This document shows positions 51,113-59,008 of a DNA stretch of 64,000 nucleotides, piece by piece (the first letter of the stretch is position 1; every line of letters starts with the position of its first letter). The position numbers and the translations under genes were made by a program. Source of the DNA: VGKP01 sp964647695 (GTDB lineage Archaea > Nanobdellota > Nanobdellia > Pacearchaeales > GW2011-AR1); NCBI GenBank assembly GCA_964647695.1, contig CAZYIS010000001.1, forward strand, positions 74,014 through 138,013, in the 5' to 3' direction. Below the pieces are notes generated by a model. It was given only the letters and a program-made list of their open reading frames with translations, had not been told where the DNA came from and searched no databases.

Positions 51113-51180
51113 ACCTATTTACTAATAAGTAATATCTTTTTATCTATTATATTTAAATACTTAAATCATAAAACCTTATT

Positions 51181-51522
51181 ATGGCCAAATCTAAAAATTA
51201 TGAAGGTAAACCTAGATTAGTAATCGAAAGTAGAGAACATTTTCATGGAGCTAGTTTTAACCGGGGGCATTATAGAGTTATACAAAGAGATGTTCCAGGA
51301 CAATCTAGCCAAGTCGTTGTCGGTGAAACTTATTCCGATGGTCATAAAATAAGAGGTCAATATATTCTAAATTTAACTAATCATCAAGGAGTAGAAACTT
51401 TGGTTGATATTGCTCCAAATCAAAAGTTACTAAGTAGAAGAGCACGCAGTGCCATTAGAAATCATACGGACTACATGAGAATTTTATTCCAATTGCCCGT
51501 CGTTGATGAAACTAAAAGATAG
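51181..51522 (+). CDS. Unknown basic protein, 113 aa
   Basis: Soluble and rich in His, Arg and Lys (ESREHFHGASFNRGHYRVIQ, RRARSAIRNHTDYMRILFQL). The middle is predicted beta strand. TTTAAATAC centred 25 bp upstream gives a leaderless promoter of its own. No family is recognised. It lies between secY and the DUF106 insertase, where archaea often keep membrane-biogenesis genes, but its own sequence is not membrane-like. Confidence 0.65.
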   Translation: MAKSKNYEGKPRLVIESREHFHGASFNRGHYRVIQRDVPGQSSQVVVGETYSDGHKIRGQYILNLTNHQGVETLVDIAPNQKLLSRRARSAIRNHTDYMRILFQLPVVDETKR

Positions 51523-51585
51523 TCATATTATCTAATATAATTATAAATTCATCATCTTTAAAAACACTTTAATCCTAATCTGATT

Positions 51586-52113
51586 ATGAAAGGAATGGGT
51601 GTTATGTTTTTTGTAATGCTTCTTAGCCTAGTGGTAGCTTCTCTATGGACTTCTATTCCGGGATTAAGAGATGCAGTTCATCTTGTGCTTAATCCAACCG
51701 CAGGAGTTCTATTAAACTGGAATTACACTCTCGGTTTGCTATTAATTACTACACTTATTACGCTTATCACTACTATTCTTCAAAAATATGCCACTGATCA
51801 AGATTTCCTTAAAACCATAAAAGAAGAACAAAAAATAGTTCAACAGGAAATGAAATTAGCTAAGAGCAATCCAACCAAATCCATGGAACTTTCAAAGAAA
51901 TCTATGGAGCTAACCATGAAAGCCATGCCCATCACCATGAAACCTTTAATGTATACGGTAATTCCTTTCGTTCTTTTCCTTAGATGGTTCCAAGACTTTT
52001 TCACCACTGCAGGAAATCCAACCATTCTAGGATTCATGTCTTGGTTCTGGGCCTATCTAGTATTTAGCATAGTTTTCTCGAGCATATTTAGAAAAGTTTT
52101 GAAAGTACACTAA
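51586..52113 (+). CDS. EMC3/TMCO1-like membrane insertase (DUF106, YidC/Oxa1 superfamily)
   Basis: 175 aa. Three main TM segments (about residues 3-22, 45-62 and 140-170) flank a cytoplasmic coiled-coil with QEMKLAKSNPTKSMELSKKS and a Met-rich MELTMKAMPITMKPLMY stretch. This layout is that of archaeal DUF106 proteins, the Ylp1/YidC-like insertases related to eukaryotic EMC3 and TMCO1. The conserved place near secY supports a role in membrane-protein insertion. Leaderless promoter TTTAAAAAC at 51557. Confidence 0.88.
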   Translation: MKGMGVMFFVMLLSLVVASLWTSIPGLRDAVHLVLNPTAGVLLNWNYTLGLLLITTLITLITTILQKYATDQDFLKTIKEEQKIVQQEMKLAKSNPTKSMELSKKSMELTMKAMPITMKPLMYTVIPFVLFLRWFQDFFTTAGNPTILGFMSWFWAYLVFSIVFSSIFRKVLKVH

Positions 52114-52116
52114 AAG

Positions 52117-52986
52117 ATGAAAGAAAAAAGAATAGCTTATTTATTTGTATTGATTGCAGCATTACTTTGGGGCTCGACTCCTGCAGTAGGCAAATTACTT
52201 ATTAAAGATTTAAATAATTTACAAGTTATGCTTTTCATATTTTTCATCGCATCTATTACTTTATTTTTTATGGTATTATTTCAGAAGAAATTACCTTCAA
52301 TTAAGAAATTAAAAACAAAAGACTTTTTCACATTTTTCTATATGGGCTTTTTAGGAATATTTATGTATAATTTATTATTTTATGGTGCTTTAATGTTTTC
52401 ATCTGCGCAATCAGCTTTTATTGCCAATTATACTTGGCCAGTTTGGATTGTAATTTTTTCAATTTTAATATTGAAAGAAAAATTCGAGTATAAAAAATTA
52501 ATTGGAGTATTACTTGGATTTTTTGGAGTATATTTTGCCGTTACAAAAGGTAACCTAACTTCTTTCTCAATTTTACAAGATAAAGGGATAATTTTAGCCA
52601 TATTAGGTGCTATTTTCTATGGTTTATTTTCCATATTAGGTAAGAAACATAATTATGATAGATTCATTTCTATGATGTTTTATTACATCTCTGCGTTTAT
52701 CTTAACTCTGATAACTATTCTACTATTTTCTCATTTTCCTACAATTAATGGATTACAATTATTAGGTCTACTTTGGTTAGGCGTATTTACTGCAGGAATA
52801 GCCTTTGTAAGCTGGTTCCTAGCATTAAAATATGGAGATACTTCAAAGATGTCTAATTTAATATTTTTAACTCCATTTATTTCATTTGTTTATATTTATA
52901 TATTAACTGGAGAAGGAATATTGTTATCTTCTTTCATCGGTCTAGTTATACTGGTGGCAGGTATATTAATTCAATCTAAAAAATAA
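52117..52986 (+). CDS. EamA/DMT-family transporter
   Basis: 289 aa, ten predicted TM helices in two EamA repeats. The N-terminal LLWGSTPAVGKLLI and the internal GALMFSSAQSAFIANYTWPV match the drug/metabolite transporter superfamily; substrate unknown. It begins 3 bp after the DUF106 stop, so it rides on that transcript. Leu codons are overwhelmingly TTA, unlike DUF106 just before it, which suggests later acquisition. The stop abuts that of the convergent gene. Confidence 0.9.
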   Translation: MKEKRIAYLFVLIAALLWGSTPAVGKLLIKDLNNLQVMLFIFFIASITLFFMVLFQKKLPSIKKLKTKDFFTFFYMGFLGIFMYNLLFYGALMFSSAQSAFIANYTWPVWIVIFSILILKEKFEYKKLIGVLLGFFGVYFAVTKGNLTSFSILQDKGIILAILGAIFYGLFSILGKKHNYDRFISMMFYYISAFILTLITILLFSHFPTINGLQLLGLLWLGVFTAGIAFVSWFLALKYGDTSKMSNLIFLTPFISFVYIYILTGEGILLSSFIGLVILVAGILIQSKK

Positions 52987-53361
52987 TTAATATATTTTCG
53001 GTTTAGTTTCGGATTTCCATCCAAATAATCTTCGAGCTATCTCAGTTTCCATTTTTTTCCTAGCTTCTGTCAAACCAAATTCTAAATATCTTTTTCTATG
53101 ACTTTCTTCAAGTATTATACCCAATGCTCTTGCATTAATTCCATTATATACAAAACCTCTATTGCCATCTCCAAGCATCATAAAAAATACATCCGTTAAA
53201 TCTTCTCTATTTTTTTGTTCTTTAAAGTAAGTTTCATTTATTACAATATCATCTTTCTGTCTAAATCCTATTATTGTAGTTAAAGTTCCCCTAAATTCTG
53301 GCAGAAGACATTCCCTAGCATAAGAATCCCAATAAACTTCATTCGGATTAATAACATCCAT
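52987..53361 (-). CDS. Unknown soluble protein, 124 aa
   Basis: No signal peptide or membrane segment. The first half looks beta-rich (ECLLPEFRGTLTTIIGFRQK, FMMLGDGNRGFVYNG) and the second half helical and basic (EESHRKRYLEFGLTEARKKM). No family is recognised. It is downstream of and parallel to the proteasome alpha gene with a 39-bp gap, and its stop codon touches that of the convergent transporter. Confidence 0.62.
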   Translation of the reverse strand: MDVINPNEVYWDSYARECLLPEFRGTLTTIIGFRQKDDIVINETYFKEQKNREDLTDVFFMMLGDGNRGFVYNGINARALGIILEESHRKRYLEFGLTEARKKMETEIARRLFGWKSETKPKIY

Positions 53362-53400
53362 GGAAAATATTATTACCTCAACTATTTAAGAATTATTATA

Positions 53401-54126
53401 TTATTTAACAAACTTCTTCAATTCATCGCCATGAAGTCTGATTAACTTTTCATCTGCGGTTTTAATATATCCTACATCAAATCTGGCCAAATCAAAATTC
53501 TTTTCCAAAATATCTTTAAATAATTTCATGGCAAATTTGATTCCATCTTCAATATTCATATTTTCTTGGTAATCTTTTCTCAACATTTCCTTGATTTTCT
53601 CGTCGTTTTCTCCAATGGCATTGGCATGATATTCATAGAAGTTTCCAGTAACATCGGAAGTGTACAAATGTGGCTTTCCTTTGTTAACTCCAGCCACTAA
53701 AAATGAAACTCCAAATGGTCTTGCTCCACCATATTGGGTGAATGCTTGCTTTTTATCGGCAATCATTCTAATGACTGAGATTGGTTCAATTTGACTTCCA
53801 TAGGTAACTCTATTTTGTTGAGCTAATACTTGGGCATGGTCTACTAATATTCTTGCATCCGATAAAATTCCTGCTGCTGTTGCAATAATATGTTCATCTA
53901 TTTCAAAAATCTTATTTGCTGATTCTGGAGCAATTAATTTATCTCTAATTCTTCTATCGGCCACAACCACAACTCCATCTTTACAAACCAAACCTATACT
54001 TGCGCTTCCAAGTTTAACAGTTTTCTCAGCGTATTCTACCTGTAACAGATGTCCATCTGGAGAAAACATAGTTGCTGCTCTGTCATAACCCATTGCTTGA
54101 TGTTGCATTTCCGTTGGCATGTCCAT
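53401..54126 (-). CDS. psmA: Proteasome alpha subunit
   Basis: 241 aa structural subunit of the 20S proteasome outer rings. The alpha signature YDRAATMFSPDGHLLQVEYA is at residues 14-33. The core follows, with VVVADRRIRDKLI, and RPFGVSFLVAGV. The N-terminal gate residues are present. Upstream on the minus strand, GCTTAAATA near 54175 implies a leader of about 28 nt and AAGGAG provides a ribosome binding site. It starts the gene order psmA-SBDS-rrp4-rrp41-rrp42 known from other archaea, but here psmA is inverted. Confidence 0.96.
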   Translation of the reverse strand: MDMPTEMQHQAMGYDRAATMFSPDGHLLQVEYAEKTVKLGSASIGLVCKDGVVVVADRRIRDKLIAPESANKIFEIDEHIIATAAGILSDARILVDHAQVLAQQNRVTYGSQIEPISVIRMIADKKQAFTQYGGARPFGVSFLVAGVNKGKPHLYTSDVTGNFYEYHANAIGENDEKIKEMLRKDYQENMNIEDGIKFAMKLFKDILEKNFDLARFDVGYIKTADEKLIRLHGDELKKFVK

Positions 54127-54239
54127 TTTTTTAGTCTCCTTAATTTAAAATTATAATATTTTTGAGCTTCTAGCGTATTTAAGCTTTATGATTGTTTAAT
54201 CAGCACAATCTTTATATAACTAAATGTTCTAAATAAATT

Positions 54240-54914
54240 ATGGCCCAAGTTACTGCTCGAATAAAAGTAAAAAATAAGCACTATGAAATTCTAGTTGATC
54301 TAGATGAAGCCCTAAAAGTAAAAGCTGGAAAGGGAATAATTACTAACGCCATGGTCACTCCAAATATTTTCATGGATCTAAAGAAAGGACTTCATGCTTC
54401 AAAGGCTGATTTAATCGACGCATTTGGAACCGAAGATGCTTATCAAATAGGATTAAAGATAATTACCTCTGGAGAAGTTCAAAAAACTCAAGATTTCAGA
54501 GATGCAGAAAAAGAAGCAAAAGTAAAACAAATTCTTCAATTAATAATTAGAAATGCCGTCGATCAAAATAATCATCCTTACACTGAAGATAGATTGAAGA
54601 GAGCAATCGATGAATGTCATTATGCCTTTGACAACAGACCTCCAGAGCAACAGATGACTGCTCTTATTGATAAATTAAAAACAGTAATTCCAATAAAAAT
54701 AGAAACCAAGAAAATAAAATTAGTTATTCCTGCCCAATATACTGGAGCAGTTTACGGTCTATTAAAAGATTACAAAGAAAGCGAAGACTGGCTGGCCAAT
54801 GGCGCTTTGCAAGCAATAATTAATATTCCTGCAGGAATGCAAATTGATTTCTATGAAAAATTGAATCACATCACCCATGGTGCTGTTCAAAGCGAAGAAG
54901 TTATTGCTAAATAA
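54240..54914 (+). CDS. sdo1: Ribosome maturation protein SBDS homologue
   Basis: 224 aa. SBDS/Sdo1 helps release eIF6 and mature the 60S-type subunit. Three domains are visible: an N-terminal FYSH domain (VDLDEALKVKAGKGIITNAM, FMDLKKGLHASKADLIDAFG), a central helical domain (REAEK-like DAEKEAKVKQILQLIIRNAV, HPYTEDRLKRAI) and a C-terminal ferredoxin-like domain. TTTATATAAC lies about 25 bp upstream. It belongs to the archaeal exosome superoperon. Confidence 0.95.
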   Translation: MAQVTARIKVKNKHYEILVDLDEALKVKAGKGIITNAMVTPNIFMDLKKGLHASKADLIDAFGTEDAYQIGLKIITSGEVQKTQDFRDAEKEAKVKQILQLIIRNAVDQNNHPYTEDRLKRAIDECHYAFDNRPPEQQMTALIDKLKTVIPIKIETKKIKLVIPAQYTGAVYGLLKDYKESEDWLANGALQAIINIPAGMQIDFYEKLNHITHGAVQSEEVIAK

Positions 54915-54971
54915 TTTTCATTTATCTCTATCAACATTAAATTTATATATATAATTCAAACAACAAACCCT

Positions 54972-55274
54972 ATGATTAATCCTGAAAAAACAGCACATCA
55001 TTACATTAACAAATATGTTAATTTTAAGTCTAATCTAGCAGCAGGCGTAGGTTTAGTTATTGGTGGAACTTTAGCCGCATTAGTTACTGATTCAATCTTA
55101 GTTTCCGACCCGAATATGTCTAATTACATACGTTTATTCGGCGATTCTGTTGCGTTCACAGGCTACGGTGCATTGACTCATATGCTTACAAAAGATCATT
55201 TCTCAGAAAAATTTAAATCTCAAGAGAGAATTAATTTATTTTTAGATGAAGTAAGTAATCCCCGAAACGTTTAA
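54972..55274 (+). CDS. Unknown membrane protein, 100 aa, between SBDS and rrp4
   Basis: Hydrophobic segments at about residues 20-40 (AAGVGLVIGGTLAALVTD) and 52-70 suggest two TM helices; the C-terminal third is polar and helical. It interrupts the usual SBDS-rrp4 order. Leu codons are mainly TTA. Its stop codon overlaps the predicted TATA box for rrp4. No family is recognised. Confidence 0.6.
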   Translation: MINPEKTAHHYINKYVNFKSNLAAGVGLVIGGTLAALVTDSILVSDPNMSNYIRLFGDSVAFTGYGALTHMLTKDHFSEKFKSQERINLFLDEVSNPRNV

Positions 55275-55278
55275 AAAC
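55270..55278 (+). promoter_or_regulatory. TATA box for the exosome operon
   Basis: TTTAAAAAC centred at 55274 overlaps the preceding stop codon and predicts transcription from about 55299, some 72 nt before rrp4. Confidence 0.5.
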
Positions 55279-55298
55279 CTAAAAACTTGATAAATTCT

Positions 55299-55370
55299 GT
55301 AACAAAAACAAGATAACAGAAATGATTACTATTATTCTGTTCTCTAGACAATTACATTTAACACATTACA
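55299..55370 (+). promoter_or_regulatory. rrp4 leader with hairpin and overlapping upstream frame
   Basis: AACAGAA (55315-55321) can pair with TTCTGTT (55335-55341). A further TTCTGT at 55295-55300, at the predicted start site, could compete for the same strand. A 22-codon frame from the ATG at 55322 runs to 55390, overlapping the rrp4 start out of frame by 20 bp. No Shine-Dalgarno precedes rrp4. Confidence 0.4.
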
Positions 55371-56099
55371 ATGATGAAGAACGATTTTAAAAACAGTGCA
55401 GAAAATTCTGAAGATATAGCAATACAAGGCGAAGATACTACTAAAAAAAGAAAAATAGTTGTTCCTGGAGAAGTTATTGCTTCTGGAGAAGATTACCTTC
55501 CTTCCGATGGTACTAGAAGAGAAGGAAAAGATGTTATTGCTTCAAGATTTGGTCTAGCCGAAGAATCTGGAAGAGTTATCAAAGTTATTTCCATCACCGG
55601 AGCATTCGTTCCAAGAAGAAATAATGTGGTTATTGGAAGAGTTACAAATGTTACATTCAATGGTTGGGTTGTAGATATCGATGCAGCTGCCAATGGATTT
55701 TTACCTCTTGATGAATCCCCAAGATTCATATCTAAGAATGACATGGCTCAATTTTTGGCCATAGGCGACGTTATTTCTGCAAAAATATGGTCCATTAACA
55801 ATCGTGGTATCGACTTATCATTAAATGGAAAAGGTCTTGGAAAGCTTGAAGGCGGATTCATTTTCAGAGTAAGTCCAAATAGAGTTCCAAGAGTTATTGG
55901 TCGCGAAGGAAGCATGATCAACTTAATAAAGGATAAAACCGGATGTAATATTTCAGTAGGACAAAATGGTTGGGTTTGGATTAAAGGAAATGATATTGAT
56001 TCCCAAATAAGAGCAAGAAAAGCAATCGAATTCGTAACCGACAAAGTTCACGTTGAAGGTTTAACTGACAAGATGGAGGCTTGGTTTACTGAAAATTAA
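55371..56099 (+). CDS. rrp4: Exosome RNA-binding subunit Rrp4
   Basis: 242 aa cap subunit of the archaeal RNA exosome. An N-terminal strand region with KRKIVVPGEVIASGEDYLPS is followed by an S1 domain (about 85-150, GRVTNVTFNGWVVDIDAAAN) and a KH domain (about 160-225, VPRVIGREGSMINLIKDKTG). The first 25 residues are polar and probably disordered. The second codon is also ATG, so the start could be 55374. Heads the rrp4-rrp41-rrp42-rpoK run. Confidence 0.94.
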   Translation: MMKNDFKNSAENSEDIAIQGEDTTKKRKIVVPGEVIASGEDYLPSDGTRREGKDVIASRFGLAEESGRVIKVISITGAFVPRRNNVVIGRVTNVTFNGWVVDIDAAANGFLPLDESPRFISKNDMAQFLAIGDVISAKIWSINNRGIDLSLNGKGLGKLEGGFIFRVSPNRVPRVIGREGSMINLIKDKTGCNISVGQNGWVWIKGNDIDSQIRARKAIEFVTDKVHVEGLTDKMEAWFTEN

Positions 56100-56100
56100 T

Positions 56101-56799
56101 ATGGCATCATTCAAAAGACACGACGGAAGAAGTTTAACTGATATGAGACCTATGACTGCAAAGGTAGGCGTAGTTCCTAACGCAGACGGTTCAGCCATGT
56201 TCGCATTCGGAAATACTATTGCTATCGCAGCAGTTTACGGACCAAGATTATTACATCCTCAACATATGCAAGATCCAGCCACAGGAATTCTAAGAGTTAA
56301 TTACGATTTACTTTCATTCTCCGTAGCCGATAGAAAGAAACCAGGGCCATCCAGAAGATCCCAAGAAATTTCTAAAATGACTGAGTGGGCTCTAGCTCCA
56401 GTTCTTGATTTAGAAGCATTCCCTAACACAGTTATTGATGTTCAAGTTTATATTATTCAAGCCGATGCAGGAACCAGAACTGCCGGAATCAATGCAGCTT
56501 CACTTGCTCTAGCCCATGCTGGAATACCTATGAAGAATTTAGTATGTTCAGTTGCTATCGGAAAACAAGATACAAACATTATTGTAGATCTAGATAAAGA
56601 AGAAGAAGACTTTGAAGATGGAGAAGGCGCAACCGATTTCCCATTGGCAAAAATTGCAAACACTGATCAATTTACTCTAATCCAACTTGATGGTAAAATA
56701 CCTCCACAAAGAGTTAAAGAAGTTTTAGACATTGCAAACAAATCCTGCGAAGAAATTTATGAAGTGCAGAAAAAAGCACTCAAGGAGTTGGTAGAATGA
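56101..56799 (+). CDS. rrp41: Exosome catalytic subunit Rrp41
   Basis: 232 aa phosphorolytic RNase PH-type subunit with the active site of the hexameric ring. RHDGRSLTDMRPMTAKVGVV, VYGPR, KPGPSRRSQEISKM, QADAGTRTAGINAASLAL and LDKEEEDFEDGEGATDFPLA carry the conserved RNA- and phosphate-binding residues and the catalytic acids. One base separates it from rrp4; it overlaps rrp42 by 4 bp. Confidence 0.95.
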   Translation: MASFKRHDGRSLTDMRPMTAKVGVVPNADGSAMFAFGNTIAIAAVYGPRLLHPQHMQDPATGILRVNYDLLSFSVADRKKPGPSRRSQEISKMTEWALAPVLDLEAFPNTVIDVQVYIIQADAGTRTAGINAASLALAHAGIPMKNLVCSVAIGKQDTNIIVDLDKEEEDFEDGEGATDFPLAKIANTDQFTLIQLDGKIPPQRVKEVLDIANKSCEEIYEVQKKALKELVE

Positions 56800-57614
56800 G
56801 TTCCATGGATACATCAAACTTAACCATTGAAACATTGAAACAAATGTTCGCTGTCGGAAGAAGATTCGACGGAAGATCCATTGAAGATTTCAGAGATCTA
56901 AAAGTTTCATTAGATGTTTCTAACAAAGCCGAAGGTTCTGCTAGAGTATTATTAGGAAAGACCGAAGTAATTGTAGGAGTCAAATTACAAATTGGAGCCC
57001 CATATCCTGATTCTCCAAACAAAGGAAACCTTATGGTCTCTGGAGATATGTTACCTTTAGCATCACCAAGATTTGAAAACGGTCCACCAGGATTTGTAGC
57101 CATTGAATTACCAAGATTAGTTGATAGAGCCATAAGAGAATCAAAAGTAATTGATCTTGAAAAGCTAAATGTAGTTCCTGGAGAAAAAGTTTGGACAGTT
57201 ATTGTAGATATTTACCCATTAAACGATGATGGTAACTTGATAGATGCTGCCACCATTGGAGCTTTAGTTGCTTTGAAAAACACCAATCTTCCAGGATTAG
57301 ACAAAGATAATAAGATTGATTACGATATCAAATCAAAAGATAAATTACCTCTATCAAAAGAAGTTCAAAATCCAGTTTCAGTTTCATTCTTCAAGCTAGG
57401 AGATTCAATTATTGTAGATCCTACCAGAGAAGAAGAAGAAGCTTGTGAAGTAAGAGTAACCTGGGGAATATCCAAGTGGAATAAGCAATACATGATCAAT
57501 TCCTGTCAGAAATCAGGTAAGACTCCATTTACCCAAGCAGAAATAGAAAAAATGATGGTCTTACTACCTAAGAAGTACGATGAATTAAACGAAAAGCTTA
57601 AAAAGTTTTTATAA
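56796..57614 (+). CDS. rrp42: Exosome subunit Rrp42
   Basis: 272 aa RNase PH-like subunit without its own active site; it forms the ring with Rrp41. Marks: GRRFDGRSIEDFRDLKVSLD, GKTEVIVGVKLQIGAPYPD, GPPGFVAIELPRLVDRAIRE and DPTREEEEACEVRVTWGI. Overlap with rrp41 ensures balanced expression. rpoK follows after 12 bp. Confidence 0.95.
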   Translation: MSSMDTSNLTIETLKQMFAVGRRFDGRSIEDFRDLKVSLDVSNKAEGSARVLLGKTEVIVGVKLQIGAPYPDSPNKGNLMVSGDMLPLASPRFENGPPGFVAIELPRLVDRAIRESKVIDLEKLNVVPGEKVWTVIVDIYPLNDDGNLIDAATIGALVALKNTNLPGLDKDNKIDYDIKSKDKLPLSKEVQNPVSVSFFKLGDSIIVDPTREEEEACEVRVTWGISKWNKQYMINSCQKSGKTPFTQAEIEKMMVLLPKKYDELNEKLKKFL

Positions 57615-57626
57615 TCAACTAATATC

Positions 57627-58010
57627 ATGGAAAGCACAAAATACCCTCAATTTACCAAGTTCGAAATCGCAAGAATAATCGGAGCAAGAGCTTTGCAAAT
57701 TGCCATGGATGCACCTCTATTAATCAAAATTTCTGAACCTGAATTAAAGGCTCTTAAGTATGATGCCATCGCTTTAGCCGAAAGAGAACTAGAATTAGAA
57801 GCACTTCCAATTGCAATCAACAGACCATCTCCAAGAAAGAGAAAAGATAAACTTCAAATCATCAAAGAAGAAAAAGTATCTGATGAAGAACTTGTTGCCA
57901 AAGAACAACAGGTTGAAAAAGAAATTGTCGAAGCCGGAGAAGAACTAGGATTAGTTCAAGTTGATGAATCCGATGCAGACGATGTTGCTGCTGGTCCAGA
58001 AGAACAGTAA
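57627..58010 (+). CDS. rpo6: RNA polymerase subunit Rpo6 (RpoK) with acidic C-terminal extension
   Basis: 127 aa. The conserved core (residues 8-70: TKFEIARIIGARALQIAMDA, AIALAERELELEALPIAINR) is the omega/RPB6 domain that clamps the polymerase. After PSPRKRKDKL comes a 50-residue Glu/Asp/Val-rich tail absent from minimal archaeal Rpo6, where the acidic region in eukaryotes is instead N-terminal. It is linked to the exosome genes here; rpoK-eno-rpsB order, common in archaea, is kept but loosened by inserted genes. Confidence 0.92.
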   Translation: MESTKYPQFTKFEIARIIGARALQIAMDAPLLIKISEPELKALKYDAIALAERELELEALPIAINRPSPRKRKDKLQIIKEEKVSDEELVAKEQQVEKEIVEAGEELGLVQVDESDADDVAAGPEEQ

Positions 58011-58055
58011 ATTCTGATTGCTTAAATTTATAAAACCTATTCTATTAAATGTTAT

Positions 58056-58538
58056 ATGTGGAAAGAATTATCTCTTTGGAAAAAGAATTTAACCTATTTT
58101 ATCTTAATGCTAGTAATATTATTCATTATGGATATTTTCGAGAATAATAGCACCATGGGACGATATGTTATTGTTATTATTCTGACTATTATAGTTATGA
58201 TCTTAACCTATCTTTTTTCAGAAAAATTTAAAGAACATATTATTAAATTTAAATCAGCATCATACGTAAAAAAAGGGTTATTTTTAGGAATTTTCATTGC
58301 AATTATAATAGGATTATTCAAAACTATAAAAAATCTAATTGGTCAAATTCAACCAGGAGACATTTTTTATGGTTGTAAAAAATGTTCTGGTATGTTCTGG
58401 GGATGGGGCGGTTGTTCAGTTAATATAACTCCTAATTGTCCTATGGAATTCATATTCACATCGATATCTTATGCGATACCATTAATAATTATAGGAATAG
58501 TAATTGGTTGGATTTACGACAAAATAAAACAACTATAA
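58056..58538 (+). CDS. Four-helix membrane protein with Cys-rich loop, 160 aa
   Basis: Hydrophobic helices at about residues 12-26, 35-54, 70-92 and 132-153. The loop between the third and fourth helices holds four cysteines (GCKKCSGMFWGWGGCSVNIT and one more), probably extracellular and disulfide-bonded. No family is recognised. It separates rpoK from eno, where archaeal genomes often have none. TTA-rich Leu codons suggest later insertion. Confidence 0.68.
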   Translation: MWKELSLWKKNLTYFILMLVILFIMDIFENNSTMGRYVIVIILTIIVMILTYLFSEKFKEHIIKFKSASYVKKGLFLGIFIAIIIGLFKTIKNLIGQIQPGDIFYGCKKCSGMFWGWGGCSVNITPNCPMEFIFTSISYAIPLIIIGIVIGWIYDKIKQL

Positions 58539-58593
58539 TTTTTCTAAACTGTTTCATATAAATCTTTAAAAAGTTAATCTAATCGAAAATAGT

Positions 58594-58953
58594 ATGTTGC
58601 AAGATTATGTAGAAAAAGCTTTTGCAAAAGATAGATGTGCCATTGGTAGATTTTGGGGTCAGACTTACATATGGATTCCTGCAACTCTCGCAGCGAAAGT
58701 CGATGATTCAAAATTATCTGATCTAGTGAAAGAATTCATTACTCCTGAAAAATTCGAAGAAATAATAACTCAGAATAGATTAATCTATAGAGACGGAGAA
58801 CAGGGCTGGGCCCAATTACATCTCCCCTGTGTAATGAATATGGATGTTATAAATAATAAACAAAAGTATCAAGGTTTGCCCATCAGAAAAATCCATCCTG
58901 ACTATCATCTTCCAAATCGTTTAATTAAAAAGTTAGTTGAATTAGCAAAATAA
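58594..58953 (+). CDS. Unknown soluble protein, 119 aa
   Basis: Mixed alpha/beta, no membrane segment. Notable are RFWGQTYIWIPATLAAKVDD and LIYRDGEQGWAQLHLPCVMN, then a His/Lys-rich IRKIHPDYHLPNRLIKKL. TTTAAAAAG centred 25 bp upstream supports the start and a leaderless mRNA. No family recognised. Confidence 0.62.
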   Translation: MLQDYVEKAFAKDRCAIGRFWGQTYIWIPATLAAKVDDSKLSDLVKEFITPEKFEEIITQNRLIYRDGEQGWAQLHLPCVMNMDVINNKQKYQGLPIRKIHPDYHLPNRLIKKLVELAK

Positions 58954-59008
58954 ATATTATTACCTATTTCTCATATATATTTTTAAATTACTTATTTGAC
59001 TGATTTTT

